DNA of 64,000 nt, taken from positions 122,991 to 186,990 of the forward strand of contig NZ_JASISU010000005.1 of assembly GCF_030063285.1 (NCBI RefSeq), written 5' to 3'. How positions within the stretch are numbered: the first letter of the stretch is position 1; each line of letters starts with the position of its first letter. Origin of the DNA: Pseudarthrobacter sp. PS3-L1. Lineage in GTDB: Bacteria; Actinomycetota; Actinomycetes; Actinomycetales; Micrococcaceae. Under the pieces are notes generated by a model that was not told where the DNA came from, made no database searches, and saw nothing but the letters and a program-made list of their open reading frames with translations. Both the position numbers and the translations under genes were made by a program. Positions 44,089 to 52,738 of the stretch are shown piece after piece.

Positions 44089-44838
44089 CTATATGTAGGT
44101 GTCGGTGAGAGTCATGAACGCTGTAGCGGTCCCCGTAGAACCCGCAGCGGGTTCGAGGTAAACGGTCGGCATTGTACCGGCGGCAATGCCTGGGGTCTCT
44201 GCAGTGCCTACCCCACCGTGAACAACGGCCCCACGTATGCGGAGACGGCCATCCGCGAAAGTAATTCCATGGGACACCCCGCTGATAAGAGGCTCGGTTA
44301 CTTTGAACTGTGACCCGCCCACCGTTAGCGTGTATCCGCCCGGCATTGAACCGGCGACAACAAAACTTGGGTAGGCCGGGGCATTCCCGCGATGGTAGGC
44401 CGTAACGCTCACCAGCGATGGAATGGTGAATTTGCTCTCCTCGCCGTACTTCCGCGGGTCCGGGCAGCGAAGCGGTACCTGCCAAGAGGCCAGCGTGTCA
44501 GTGATGGGTGTAAATCGGATCTTCCCTGCGCGTACCGCATCAGCCCACTGTGTTGGCCCGTGGTCCGTGACCTGCGCCCGGCCAGTCATTGCCCCAGTGA
44601 GGAATATCCCCGCCTGGTGCAACTTCTCATGGCTTTTGGCCCGTAGGAGGCCATTGAATGTCACTAGCCGTGCTTGGTTGTAGATCGGGAGAATGTAGTC
44701 TCCGTCCTTGTTTGTCCGGGAGACAATCTCACCCTTCGTGTCGGGTGAGTCCCACCACCCGTCCGGCACCTCAGAAGTCCATACCCCGTGCCGGTCTGAC
44801 CCGGAAAGAGTCCGACCGGCCCACTGAATCTCAGGCAA
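44089..44838 (-). CDS. distal tail (Dit-like) protein
   Basis: 249 residues. An N-terminal beta-sandwich (QWAGRTLSGSDRHGVW) includes YILPIYNQARLVTFNGLLRA, where Dit proteins have a similar ring-forming strand, followed by a C-terminal galectin-like half (YGEESKFTIPSLVSVT). It follows the tape-measure gene with an 8-bp overlap, the classic Dit position. Assignment comes mainly from context. Confidence 0.65.
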   Translation of the reverse strand: MPEIQWAGRTLSGSDRHGVWTSEVPDGWWDSPDTKGEIVSRTNKDGDYILPIYNQARLVTFNGLLRAKSHEKLHQAGIFLTGAMTGRAQVTDHGPTQWADAVRAGKIRFTPITDTLASWQVPLRCPDPRKYGEESKFTIPSLVSVTAYHRGNAPAYPSFVVAGSMPGGYTLTVGGSQFKVTEPLISGVSHGITFADGRLRIRGAVVHGGVGTAETPGIAAGTMPTVYLEPAAGSTGTATAFMTLTDTYI

Positions 44839-47800
44839 TTCTCATCCCTGCCTTTCGGTTCAATGTGTGGATTACTTCGTCAACTACGGAGCGTTGGAGT
44901 GCGGCAGGATCGAGCGCCTGGAAAACGGCCCCTGACATGTCAAACATGTCCCCCGCCGCGCCCGCTGACGGGGTGGCACTGAATTGCATGACCTGTGCTG
45001 AGGCGGCTTGGGTGCCGATTGTGCCGCCGCCGGCGAGGTGCTGGAACCTTCCGGCCCTAACATCTGACCGGAAGCTGTACACGGCACGCTGGCCACCCAT
45101 TGCGGCTACCTCCCGGGCGGTGAGGACGTGCTCACCCTTGGCCCCGTAAAACAGCTTGGAGTCCTGCCCGACCGGGCCGGGTGCGCTGTCCAAGTCACCG
45201 CCGCCAGCACGCCCGGGCGCTGCGATACCAGCAGGGGCCGCGGGAGTCTCGCCCACAATCAACGTCAACGAAGCTGACCGGGGACGCGTGAGGCGTTCCA
45301 GTTCAGCATCAGCAACACCAGTCAGGGCCACCGCGTTGATAAGCGCGATTCGTTCCTTGCCCGCGGTGTTGTCGATCTTCTGGCCGGTAGCGTCCGTTCC
45401 CTCTTCACCGACCTGGATCGTTCCGTCAGGAAGAGTCGTGACCACGTACCCAAGGTTCTCCAGTTTCGCGATGACCTCGGGGGACATGGGTTCGGTGATC
45501 GTGATTGTTTTATCCGGGGTTTCCTGGATTGACCTGTGGAGGTCAAGGATTCCCTGATCGAGATCTGCAACGGCACCCGTGGTGTCTTGGGCCATTGACT
45601 TTGCCTGGTCAGACATCCACGTGTCGATGTTGACGCCCTCGGGGACTTTCAGGATCTCCCTTGCCAGATCAATGGCAGCGTCCCCAACAATGCCGAACTG
45701 ACCGGCATTGTCGATTAGCGACTGATAGGTGGTGCTGAGGTTGCCCTGCAGCTCTTCTTGGCTGGCATTGTTCTTGGCGTTCGCCTCAATTAGCTTGTAG
45801 CCGGAAGAGGCAATGCCGTCGAGGGCTGCTTGGTTGGCGCGGCCCTTCTCGGTTGAGATATCCATGGACGTCCCGTTAGCTGCGGCAGAGGCACCGACTG
45901 CGTCGATGGCTTCCTCGAACCCGCGGGCAGCGTCACGTGCCGAAAGCTGTATCAGCCCTGCAGCGAACAACGCATCCGTGAATTTTGACAGGTCAGTGAC
46001 GGCACCATCAGCGGACAACCCGACATCAGCCAGGGCCTCGTCTACCTCAGCCGCAGAAGCAGCGGCGGCCTGCGCCTGGGGGGACATTCCACCCATGGCG
46101 TCAGCAACGTCCTTGGACCCTGCAGCGGCTTCCTCCATAGCCTTGGGGGTTTTGCCCATTGCCCAGTTCAGGAGCTCCATCTGGTCCGTAACTGGTGCAC
46201 CAGCATCGTTTGAGAGCTTTTTTAGCGCTTCGATGTAGAGGGGGAAGCGCTTGCCGGTATCCTCAAGGCTCACACCCTGCTCTGCCGCACTGTCAGCAAT
46301 GGCCTTGAAGCCCTTTTGTGCCAATTGGATGTTGCCTGATGACACTGACCCGGCAATGGCCTTGTCCTGGTTCTCGAAGGCCTTGATGATCTTCGACATG
46401 CCGTTTTCGACGCCAAGTGACGTGGCACCAAAGGAAGCGAGGGACCGTGAGAAGTCCATATCCTCAACGGTCTTCAATGCCTGACCGACGTTGCCGATCT
46501 TGCCCTGCAGGTTGTCGTCGTCCCCAAACTTGATGCTCGCGAACGCCTCGTCAACGGAGTTGCCCTGCTTCTCCAGACCAAGGAGCGCAGCGGTGAAGTC
46601 TTCCGTGGTCTGCTGCGCGGGCTGCATATCGTTGTACCAACCCTTGAAGGCCTCAAAGGCCACAACGGCTGCACCAATACCCACTGCTGCCTTTACAAAC
46701 TTCCCCAGTCCTCGACTGCCACCCTCAGCGTCGGTGTTCAGAGTCCGAAAAGCTTCTCGGGCATCCTTGATTTTCGGGATCATCGTCAATACACCGCCCG
46801 TAACAAGCGCAGCGGTTCCAGTGAAACCGACAAAACCAGTAATCGCACCCTGCAACGGAGTAGGGAGATCCCCGAACCCTTGGGCTAGGCCGGTGATGCT
46901 CTCGGCAATGTTCGCCACAACGGGGAGCATGACGGCACCGGCGTCAATGGATGCGTCTTTGATGTTGTTCCACGCAACAGTGACTTTCGACTCTGTCGTG
47001 TCGTACCGCTTGGCCGCCTCATTGAGCAGCGCCGTGTTCTCAGCCCACGCCTTATTACCGAGTTCCAAGGATTCGGCAAGGAGGGTTCCGGCGCCGGAGA
47101 GTGCAAGCATGACCTGCATTTCCTCGGTGCCCTTCAGGCCCATGTCCTTGAGCATTTCGACGACGTTGCCGCCCTCAGCCTTTGTCCGGCCAAGGCCCTG
47201 CGTTACTGCGTCGAGCGCCTGGACCGGGGAGCCTGCGAACTTGGTAGCGAATTCCTCAGCACTAGTGCCTGCTGCTTTGGCGAACGCGTCTAGTTCCCCG
47301 CCGCCGGACTTCACAGCTGCATACATTTTCAGGAGCGCACGAGACGCCACACCGCCGCCAAGCTCAGCTTTGACGCCCATGGACGCCAGCGTGTTCGACA
47401 AGGCCAGCACGTCGGATTCTGTGGCGCCCACGAGGTTACCGGCACCAGCGATACGCTGCGCCATGGAAAGGATGTCCTTCTCCGTGGAAGCACCATCGTT
47501 ACCCAAGGCCACAAGGGTCGCGCCGAAATTGTCGATCTCATCGCCCGTGGTGCCCATGACGTTCGCGATCTGGGCGATATCTGTTGCTGCTTCGTCGGCG
47601 GTGAGGTTTGTGGTTTCGCCGAGGTCGATCATGGTCTTCGTGAATTTGAGGACGTCCTCACGCTTCACACCAAGCTGGCCTGCAGCCTCGGCCACAGCAG
47701 CGATGCCGTCGTGGGAGAGGGGGAGGGTCTTGGCCATGTCACGGAGGCCGGATTCAAGCTCTGCCATCTGCTCAGGGGAACCGTCAACAGTTTTTGTGAC

Positions 47801-48421
47801 ACCGGTCCAGGCGGTCTCCCAGTCCATGGCGGCCTTGGTGGCCGCGCCGAGGGCACCTACAGAGATCGCACCGAACGCGAGTGCCGCTTCGCCGGCGGTC
47901 TCCATCGCCTCTTTTTGGGAGTCCGCGTACTCTTCTGCCGCAGCGGTCGCGGCCGCTGATGCTGCTGCCGTGGAATCTGCTGCCTGGGTTGCCGCTTCGG
48001 CCGCCCTGACAGCTTCTTCACCGGACAGGTACACGGCCTGACTGAATGACTCCAGCCCGTGAGCTGACGCCTGAGCGGAGGAGAGTACCCGCCCATTGCT
48101 GTCGATCAGTCGCCCGGTCTGGTCGTACTGGAGCCCTGCAGCGGTCGCGGCGTCCTGGTGTGAACGTGCCAGCACTTTGTTGCCCTCAGCGGCCTCAGCG
48201 GAAGCCTTGGCAGCGTCAGCCATGGCCTGCGCGCTACCCTCAGCCGCATCAGCAGTAACACTGGCCATCTGCGCGGCCTGCTCAGCGGCCCTGTCAGCGG
48301 CGCGCCCGGCAGCCTCAGCCGCCTCAGCGACGGCTTCCTGTGCCTGTTCTGCCCGGCGGCTCTCGCTGATGAATTTCTGGGCTATGAGTTCAAGGACGAC
48401 TCTTGCGGACCGTGTAGTCAA
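44831..48421 (-). CDS. tape measure protein
   Basis: 1196 residues. The N-terminal 180 residues are a highly charged Ala/Glu-rich coiled coil (ATQAADSTAAASAAATAAAE). A central part has the phage TMP core (TKAAMDWETAWTGVTKTVDG, VMGTTGDEIDNFGATLVALG). Two membrane-like hydrophobic stretches lie near residue 520-570 (GFVGFTGTAALVTGGVL). It sets tail length during assembly and is ejected with DNA. About 1.5 angstroms per residue would mean a tail near 180 nm. It follows the chaperone genes directly. Confidence 0.9.
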   Translation of the reverse strand: MTTRSARVVLELIAQKFISESRRAEQAQEAVAEAAEAAGRAADRAAEQAAQMASVTADAAEGSAQAMADAAKASAEAAEGNKVLARSHQDAATAAGLQYDQTGRLIDSNGRVLSSAQASAHGLESFSQAVYLSGEEAVRAAEAATQAADSTAAASAAATAAAEEYADSQKEAMETAGEAALAFGAISVGALGAATKAAMDWETAWTGVTKTVDGSPEQMAELESGLRDMAKTLPLSHDGIAAVAEAAGQLGVKREDVLKFTKTMIDLGETTNLTADEAATDIAQIANVMGTTGDEIDNFGATLVALGNDGASTEKDILSMAQRIAGAGNLVGATESDVLALSNTLASMGVKAELGGGVASRALLKMYAAVKSGGGELDAFAKAAGTSAEEFATKFAGSPVQALDAVTQGLGRTKAEGGNVVEMLKDMGLKGTEEMQVMLALSGAGTLLAESLELGNKAWAENTALLNEAAKRYDTTESKVTVAWNNIKDASIDAGAVMLPVVANIAESITGLAQGFGDLPTPLQGAITGFVGFTGTAALVTGGVLTMIPKIKDAREAFRTLNTDAEGGSRGLGKFVKAAVGIGAAVVAFEAFKGWYNDMQPAQQTTEDFTAALLGLEKQGNSVDEAFASIKFGDDDNLQGKIGNVGQALKTVEDMDFSRSLASFGATSLGVENGMSKIIKAFENQDKAIAGSVSSGNIQLAQKGFKAIADSAAEQGVSLEDTGKRFPLYIEALKKLSNDAGAPVTDQMELLNWAMGKTPKAMEEAAAGSKDVADAMGGMSPQAQAAAASAAEVDEALADVGLSADGAVTDLSKFTDALFAAGLIQLSARDAARGFEEAIDAVGASAAANGTSMDISTEKGRANQAALDGIASSGYKLIEANAKNNASQEELQGNLSTTYQSLIDNAGQFGIVGDAAIDLAREILKVPEGVNIDTWMSDQAKSMAQDTTGAVADLDQGILDLHRSIQETPDKTITITEPMSPEVIAKLENLGYVVTTLPDGTIQVGEEGTDATGQKIDNTAGKERIALINAVALTGVADAELERLTRPRSASLTLIVGETPAAPAGIAAPGRAGGGDLDSAPGPVGQDSKLFYGAKGEHVLTAREVAAMGGQRAVYSFRSDVRAGRFQHLAGGGTIGTQAASAQVMQFSATPSAGAAGDMFDMSGAVFQALDPAALQRSVVDEVIHTLNRKAGMRIA

Positions 48422-48442
48422 CGGGGCCTCCTTGGGCGTTAT

Positions 48443-49386
48443 TTAGTTATGGCGTGATGCCCTGCGCTTCAGAGCCGTGGTCTTTGCGACCGGGTCGAGT
48501 GCCGTGTATACGCGTTCCCCGGGTTCGGGTTTGTACGGGTTTTTCCCGTCGCCCTGTGTTGCTGTTTCGCGTGCCGCGCAGGAGTAGCAGTACGTTTTGT
48601 GGGGCTCGTACCAGCCCTCGTTGTCCTTGTCGTGCGCGAGGATCATGGGTTGGCCGCAGGAGCAGAGCCCGCCCTCGTACTTGGTGAGGGCGAGCTGCAG
48701 GATGTAGTCCCGGTCTGTCCATTCGCCCCGGTTGCCGGTGAACCAGTGGGACGGGGGTTTCCCTGTCACTCGTGCTGTGCGGAGGACTTCGACTACTCCT
48801 GGCCAGCTTCCGCGCCAGAGAGCCTGGACAAAAAATCTGCATCCACAGTGGGGACGCTATTCTGTGCTCGCTGCCGGGCTGTGAGGATGGCGGGCATCTG
48901 CACGGCGCCAATGGCCTGCTCGAACTTGCGGACCTGTTCGGGGGTGAGGGTGACGGGCTTCCGTTCGCTGCCCTCGGCGCGCATGGCCACGATCGCGGCG
49001 GCTAGGAGCACGTAACCGAACAAGCGGTTCTGCTCATCCTTCGACTCAACATCCTTGACGGCTTCATCGTGTTCTTTGCGGAGATCCCAGAGGCGTTCCT
49101 GCGTGATCGCCCGGACGTACACGGTCAGGCGGGACGCGGCGAACTTTTCCAGCAGCTGCGTGTACTCGGCCTCAAGGAAGCCGATCTCGCTCTTGTCCGC
49201 AGAAGTCCGCTCCGCAGAATTGATAGCGGATGCCTCCTTTAGGCGGACCTTGACGCGGGTGAGCTCACTGATAACGTCGGGGCGTTTGAAAACGTCCGCG
49301 GACTCTTCCGGGAGGTGAGCGTCAACAAGCCACGCCTCAACATCAAAGTCAGTGGCTACTTCTTCAGGGGTCTTTGTTTCGGTCAT
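48443..49386 (-). CDS. tail assembly chaperone GT fusion by -1 frameshift
   Basis: The zero frame (49386-48793) gives the G protein. At the heptamer T-TTT-TTG (plus strand 48829-48835) a -1 shift enters an open frame that continues VQALWRGSWPGVVEV into the 48769-48443 frame, so the fusion is about 314 residues. The T part has four Cys in two pairs (LCSCGQPM and YCYSCAAR), a likely zinc site. A GTG at 48769 could also start T alone. In lambda-like tails the G and GT proteins load the tape measure. The gene order G, GT, tape measure fits. Confidence 0.8.
48793..49386 (-). CDS. tail assembly chaperone G
   Basis: 197 residues, acidic and helical (TETKTPEEVATDFDVEAWL), with LTPEQVRKFEQAIGAVQMP. 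Homologues in long-tailed actinophages sit between the major tail gene and the tape measure. It ends 7 codons after the slippery site. ATG 49386 is preceded by GGAGCCTGAACTCT, an element repeated upstream of the next gene. Confidence 0.8.
   Translation of the reverse strand: MTETKTPEEVATDFDVEAWLVDAHLPEESADVFKRPDVISELTRVKVRLKEASAINSAERTSADKSEIGFLEAEYTQLLEKFAASRLTVYVRAITQERLWDLRKEHDEAVKDVESKDEQNRLFGYVLLAAAIVAMRAEGSERKPVTLTPEQVRKFEQAIGAVQMPAILTARQRAQNSVPTVDADFLSRLSGAEAGQE
48829..48835 (-). promoter_or_regulatory. slippery heptamer TTTTTTG
   Basis: In the G reading frame the codons are GAT TTT TTG, so the heptamer is in the X-XXY-YYZ phase required for -1 slippage (T TTT TTG). After the slip the frame is open for 128 codons. 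Both frames were read by hand. Confidence 0.8.
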
Positions 49387-49400
49387 GAGAGTTCAGGCTC

Positions 49401-49655
49401 CTAGAGTTTGTAATCTTCGGGCGCGGCCATGAGAGGCACGACGACGAGGCGTTTGTGGGAACCAAGGTGCTCGATTTCTGGGTTGATCAAGCGGGGCCTG
49501 CCATCCTCAAAAAGGACCAGTTCGACGTAGGCAATGAGTCCGCGGCCAACGACTGGTTTTGGGTAGGCGAGGCATGAGCGAGGATTGATCTGGTTTGCCT
49601 CCAGCCATGGCCCAGCCTGGGGATTTACTTCCTGGTTTACTTCGATTTCACGCAT
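49401..49655 (-). CDS. small phage protein in a direct-repeat cassette
   Basis: 84 residues with REIEVNQEVNPQAGPWLEANQ and AYVELVLFEDGRPRLINPEIEHLG. It is soluble and of unknown function. The gene is enclosed by two copies of an 18-bp repeat (CATGAGAGTTCAGGCTCC) that contain the start codon and RBS region, one at its own start and one at the start of the next gene, suggesting a module inserted with its own ribosome site. Confidence 0.65.
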   Translation of the reverse strand: MREIEVNQEVNPQAGPWLEANQINPRSCLAYPKPVVGRGLIAYVELVLFEDGRPRLINPEIEHLGSHKRLVVVPLMAAPEDYKL

Positions 49656-49758
49656 GAGAGTTCAGGCTCCAATGGTTGTGGGATTCGGGCTCTAAAAAAT
49701 GTGTGGAGGGTTGGCTGCGCGGAGCCTGAAAACACGCGCAGCCAACCCGGTCTAATGG

Positions 49759-50277
49759 CTAGACGCCAGCGCCGACCGTCACTTCAGTGACCATTTCCTG
49801 CGCGAGGAACGCGATACGGCGTTTGATATTGCCGTCGTTGTTCACCCGCATAGGACCATCGGTGACGACGCGCCCGCCAAGCTCAATGACGTCCGTAGCA
49901 GCCCACGCCGCCGTTGAATACTTCGCCGACTCACGCAGATAGATCCACGCCTCTGTACCGGACTTTTTCAACGCCTGGTAAGCCTTGTCGCCGGCGGTAA
50001 TGTCCGGTCCGCCCTCGGCGGTCAGGAACTCCCGGACGAACGTCAGCGCAAGGTCGTAGTTCGCTGCGCCGAGCGCCTCGGAGTTTCCGACCTGGCAAGA
50101 GACCTTTTCGTTGATCCGGTCAGATGCGGCGCGGGACCAGTTAATGTCCGATTCGAGTACGGCGCAGGAAAAGTCCGTGCCCGCATTCAATTCAGTCAGG
50201 GATGGGATGCCTGACGCTGCTGCTGGTTTTGCCAGCAGGAGCGCCCATTTCTTTTTTCCGTCTGCGGATACTTTCAC
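49759..50277 (-). CDS. major tail protein
   Basis: 172 residues with the lambda-V/HK97-like major tail fold pattern: KKKWALLLAKPAAASGIPSLTELNAGTDFS, then VQ..NSEALGAANYDLALTFVREF, WIYLRE, VIELGGRVVTDGPM. Hundreds of copies form the tail tube around the tape measure. It follows the connector genes and precedes the chaperones, as expected. The start overlaps the small gene upstream by 4 bases. Confidence 0.85.
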   Translation of the reverse strand: MKVSADGKKKWALLLAKPAAASGIPSLTELNAGTDFSCAVLESDINWSRAASDRINEKVSCQVGNSEALGAANYDLALTFVREFLTAEGGPDITAGDKAYQALKKSGTEAWIYLRESAKYSTAAWAATDVIELGGRVVTDGPMRVNNDGNIKRRIAFLAQEMVTEVTVGAGV

Positions 50278-50465
50278 GGTCGGACCTCCTTGGTGTTGTC
50301 CGGTCGGGCCGGTTCTGTGATTCGTGTGGTGGCCGGTGTGGCCGGTTCTCCTGCCCGTGCGGACGGGGGAAGTTTGAAGTTGAACGGTTCGTCCAAGTAA
50401 TGGACTGGGACGCGGCGCTTTTCCCCACCGTCCGGGGGTACTGCGGTTACAAAGCCGTCAGACAT
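50274..50465 (-). CDS. small phage protein, 63 aa
   Basis: 63 residues, Pro/Arg-rich and probably disordered (PPSARAGEPATPATTRITEPA). It overlaps the major tail gene start by 4 bases (ATGA type) and so is probably co-translated with it. Small proteins at this position are common in actinophages. No function can be read. Confidence 0.55.
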   Translation of the reverse strand: MSDGFVTAVPPDGGEKRRVPVHYLDEPFNFKLPPSARAGEPATPATTRITEPARPDNTKEVRP

Positions 50466-50474
50466 GGTGTTCTC

Positions 50475-50891
50475 CTAGTTGGTGATGAGCCGCCACTGCA
50501 GGGGGAGCATGAAGCGGGCCGGGGTGATGCTGGCGTCGAGGATGGGGGTTTGCTGGTTGTAGCCGTCCGGGTTGGGGCGGATGATTCCGCGGCCTGCCCG
50601 GTGGTTGGTGAGGAGTGCTTTGTCGGCTGCGGCGAGTTGCAGGCAACTGTTCGCGTCGGGGCCGACTGCGGTGGTTTGGAAGTCCCATATGAGCGTTGAT
50701 TGGGATTCGACACCGTCTGAGGTGAGTTCGTTGGGTGCTTCGCCTAGCCCGGCCCAGAGGATCGTGTACGGCTTGATGTAGACACCGTTTTGGGGGACTT
50801 TTTCGGGGACGTAGCCGTCGTAGACTGTCCTGCCCGTGTCGGTGCGGAGGCGGGCCAGTAGGAGTGATTTAGCGGTGAGGATGTCAGCCAT
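50475..50891 (-). CDS. tail terminator/minor tail protein
   Basis: 138 residues starting MADILTAKSLLLARL, with TVYDGYVPEKVPQNGVYIKPY and FMLPLQWRLITN. This matches the size and beta-alpha-beta pattern of tail terminator (tail completion) proteins located before the major tail gene. ATG 50891 overlaps the preceding gp10-like gene by 8 bp. Confidence 0.65.
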   Translation of the reverse strand: MADILTAKSLLLARLRTDTGRTVYDGYVPEKVPQNGVYIKPYTILWAGLGEAPNELTSDGVESQSTLIWDFQTTAVGPDANSCLQLAAADKALLTNHRAGRGIIRPNPDGYNQQTPILDASITPARFMLPLQWRLITN

Positions 50892-51234
50892 TGAGGGCGT
50901 CCTCACCGAGTTGCGCCACGGCCTGCTCGAACGCGGGGAGGTGCTTGTCGAACGCCGGGGCCATGAACGGTTGCGGGGCCATACGGGACGTGCCAAGTTC
51001 CAGGTAGATCCCGTAGTTCGCTGTCGGGCCGATCTCGGCGGAGAAGTCGCCGGTACGTTCAACACCGATGCTGTTCTTCAGGTTGCCCGTGTCGACCGGG
51101 GCCATGGTCTTCGCCGTACCTTCAATGTCTTTGGCGGTTTTCATGACGACGACCGGGCCGAGGCGAGTGGCACGTGCACCGGCTTGACCGATACTGGCGG
51201 CTATGTTGCGGATGGAAGATGCGTCAGCGCCCAC
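50884..51234 (-). CDS. HK97 gp10-like head-tail protein
   Basis: 116 residues beginning at GTG 51234 with AGGAGG upstream. It contains TAKDIEGTAKTMAPVDTGNLKNSIGV, the P-V-D-T-G-x-L motif of the HK97 gp10 family, and YGIYLELGTSRMAPQPFMAPAFD, the second typical element. It helps complete the head-tail interface or tail assembly. Confidence 0.85.
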   Translation of the reverse strand: MGADASSIRNIAASIGQAGARATRLGPVVVMKTAKDIEGTAKTMAPVDTGNLKNSIGVERTGDFSAEIGPTANYGIYLELGTSRMAPQPFMAPAFDKHLPAFEQAVAQLGEDALNG

Positions 51235-51244
51235 GGGTAGCCTC

Positions 51245-51670
51245 CTACGGGTTTTGCTGGGTGAGGTTGTCCGTGCAGTCAAGGTCCCTAGAGAACTCAA
51301 GGGAGCCGTACATGATGGACGTGACGGCGAGGCGGCGGCCCATGACCTGGACTTGATCGCCACGTTCCCCTGCTCGAAGCTCCGGGAGCCTGACGCCTTC
51401 GGGGGAGACATGGGGGACTGTGACGAGGTAGTCGCGGACACTCGTGGGCTGCTCGGTCGGGGTGGGGGTATTGGAGAGTTTGCGCTCTTGGAGTCGGCAC
51501 ACCGTTTCGTGGATGACTTCCTCACCAGTCCACCCGGGCGGCACCGGGTACGGTGGCGGTTCCGTGCTGACCCGGTAGAAGATGCAGGGCACTGTCATGG
51601 TCCCGGTGATCGTGGGCCGGTGGCGTTCAGCCCAATTAGGCGGTATAACTCTGGTGTTGGGTAACGGCAT
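51245..51670 (-). CDS. head-tail connector (stopper-like)
   Basis: 141 residues beginning MPLPNTRVIPPNWAERHRPT, with VTVPHVSPEGVRLPEL and AVTSIMYGSLEFSRDLDCTD. It is the size and position of head-closure (stopper) proteins, and the beta-barrel-like central part (GDQVQVMGRRLAVTSI) agrees. ATG 51670 has GGAGG upstream; an upstream ATG at 51700 would overlap the terminator hairpin. Confidence 0.65.
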   Translation of the reverse strand: MPLPNTRVIPPNWAERHRPTITGTMTVPCIFYRVSTEPPPYPVPPGWTGEEVIHETVCRLQERKLSNTPTPTEQPTSVRDYLVTVPHVSPEGVRLPELRAGERGDQVQVMGRRLAVTSIMYGSLEFSRDLDCTDNLTQQNP

Positions 51671-51683
51671 TTTTGCCTCCAAT

Positions 51684-51735
51684 TGGTAGAATTGGGGCAT
51701 AAGAAAACCCCGCGACTGCTGGTAACAGTCCGGGG
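51684..51735. promoter_or_regulatory. extended -10 promoter and hairpin before HNH gene 1
   Basis: TGGTAGAAT at 51684-51692 is an extended -10 on the plus strand. A hairpin (CCCCG-C-GACTG / CAGTC-CGGGG, 51708-51735) lies in the leader. On the minus strand the same hairpin is followed by TTTTCTT and can terminate late transcripts. Confidence 0.55.
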
Positions 51736-51764
51736 CCTTGGCAATCGTCGGGAAGGACGATCAC

Positions 51765-52340
51765 ATGAACAAGCGTACCTGCTCATACCCCGGATGCGAG
51801 CGACCGCACTACGGTTTAGGACTTTGCAAACCGCATCACCGGCAGCAGTGGAGGGGCCAGGAACTCCGCCCCGTTATTGACCGGTCTTTGTCACCGGAAC
51901 AGCGCCTCTGGAACTCAGTCGAGAAGACTCAATCCTGCTGGCTGTCGAACTCCAAACTCACCCACGATGGGTACGCCCGCGTCTGGGTTAATGGTGTGAA
52001 TGTCTACGCGCATCGCTTTGCCTATGAGCTACTGGTTGGCCCAATTCCAGAGGGTCTTCAAATCGATCACCGATGCTTTGTTCACAACTGTGTCCGGCCC
52101 GCCCATTTACGTCCGGCGACCGACAAGCAGAACCAGGAGCACCTAAGCGGCGCCCTTCGGAACTCAGCAACCGGTGTCCGCGGTGTGCATTGGGACAAGA
52201 AGAATTGCCGATATGTCGCGCAGGTGCGGCATAACAGGAAGACTATCTATCTCGGCAGGTACGACAGCATCGAAGAAGCTGATTCAGCTGCAAGGGCTAA
52301 ACGGGCTGAACTCTTCACGCATGACGACGCAGACTACTAG
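51765..52340 (+). CDS. HNH homing-type endonuclease with AP2-like domain (1)
   Basis: 191 residues. The N-terminal zinc-like stretch KRTCSYPGCERPHYGLGLCKPHH is followed by the HNH core LQIDHRCFVHNCVRPAHL and a C-terminal AP2-like DNA-binding module (GVHWDKKNCRYVAQVRHNRK, YDSIEEADSAARAK). Free-standing homing endonucleases of this type are frequent in phages. It sits on the plus strand between minus-strand connector genes and overlaps the adaptor stop by 4 bp. ATG 51765 has AAGGA upstream. Confidence 0.85.
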   Translation: MNKRTCSYPGCERPHYGLGLCKPHHRQQWRGQELRPVIDRSLSPEQRLWNSVEKTQSCWLSNSKLTHDGYARVWVNGVNVYAHRFAYELLVGPIPEGLQIDHRCFVHNCVRPAHLRPATDKQNQEHLSGALRNSATGVRGVHWDKKNCRYVAQVRHNRKTIYLGRYDSIEEADSAARAKRAELFTHDDADY

Positions 52341-52708
52341 ATCCGTGCTTCTTCGCCCTCAGCCCTGTCGTTACAGGTGAGCGGGTGGACGCTGAAGAAT
52401 GAGCCGTTGTCTTCAAGTAGGTGATCGGCGGCGGCCTGATCGTCATACGTTTTCGCGAGGGCCCGCAGTTCTGTGGCGAGCTTCGCACCGTCCACCGATA
52501 CGTCCTGCGCGCTGATGACCTTACTGGTCAGCGCCTCAGATACGGCGATGGAACGCAGCGCAGCAGCAGCGGCCCGGTAAACGTTATCCCCGCGGAGAGT
52601 GAGGAACGCCATGACCTGCTCATCAGAGAGGACTTGCCCGCCGGTCTCGGACGCTTCCGCTATAAGGAGCCTGACCTGACCCAACGGTGTCGTGTAGTCG
52701 ATGGCCAT
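52337..52708 (-). CDS. head-tail adaptor protein
   Basis: 123 residues, helical: AIDYTTPLGQVRLLIAEASETGGQ, VYRAAAAALRSIAVSEALTSKVI and TELRALAKTYDDQAAADHLL. This resembles gp6-like head-tail adaptors that dock on the portal. It lies after the capsid gene in transcription order, interrupted only by the HNH genes on the other strand. Confidence 0.7.
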   Translation of the reverse strand: MAIDYTTPLGQVRLLIAEASETGGQVLSDEQVMAFLTLRGDNVYRAAAAALRSIAVSEALTSKVISAQDVSVDGAKLATELRALAKTYDDQAAADHLLEDNGSFFSVHPLTCNDRAEGEEARI

Positions 52709-52738
52709 GGACGCTCCTAGAGTGGTATCGTGATTGTC

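Noticed and set aside
46491..48041. 516-codon plus-strand frame opposite the tape measure
   Set aside because: Shadow of repetitive codons; no RBS and no homology-like motif.
44831..48421. Ala/Glu-rich repeats as a mobile or low-complexity element
   Set aside because: They are part of the tape-measure coiled coil and remain in frame.
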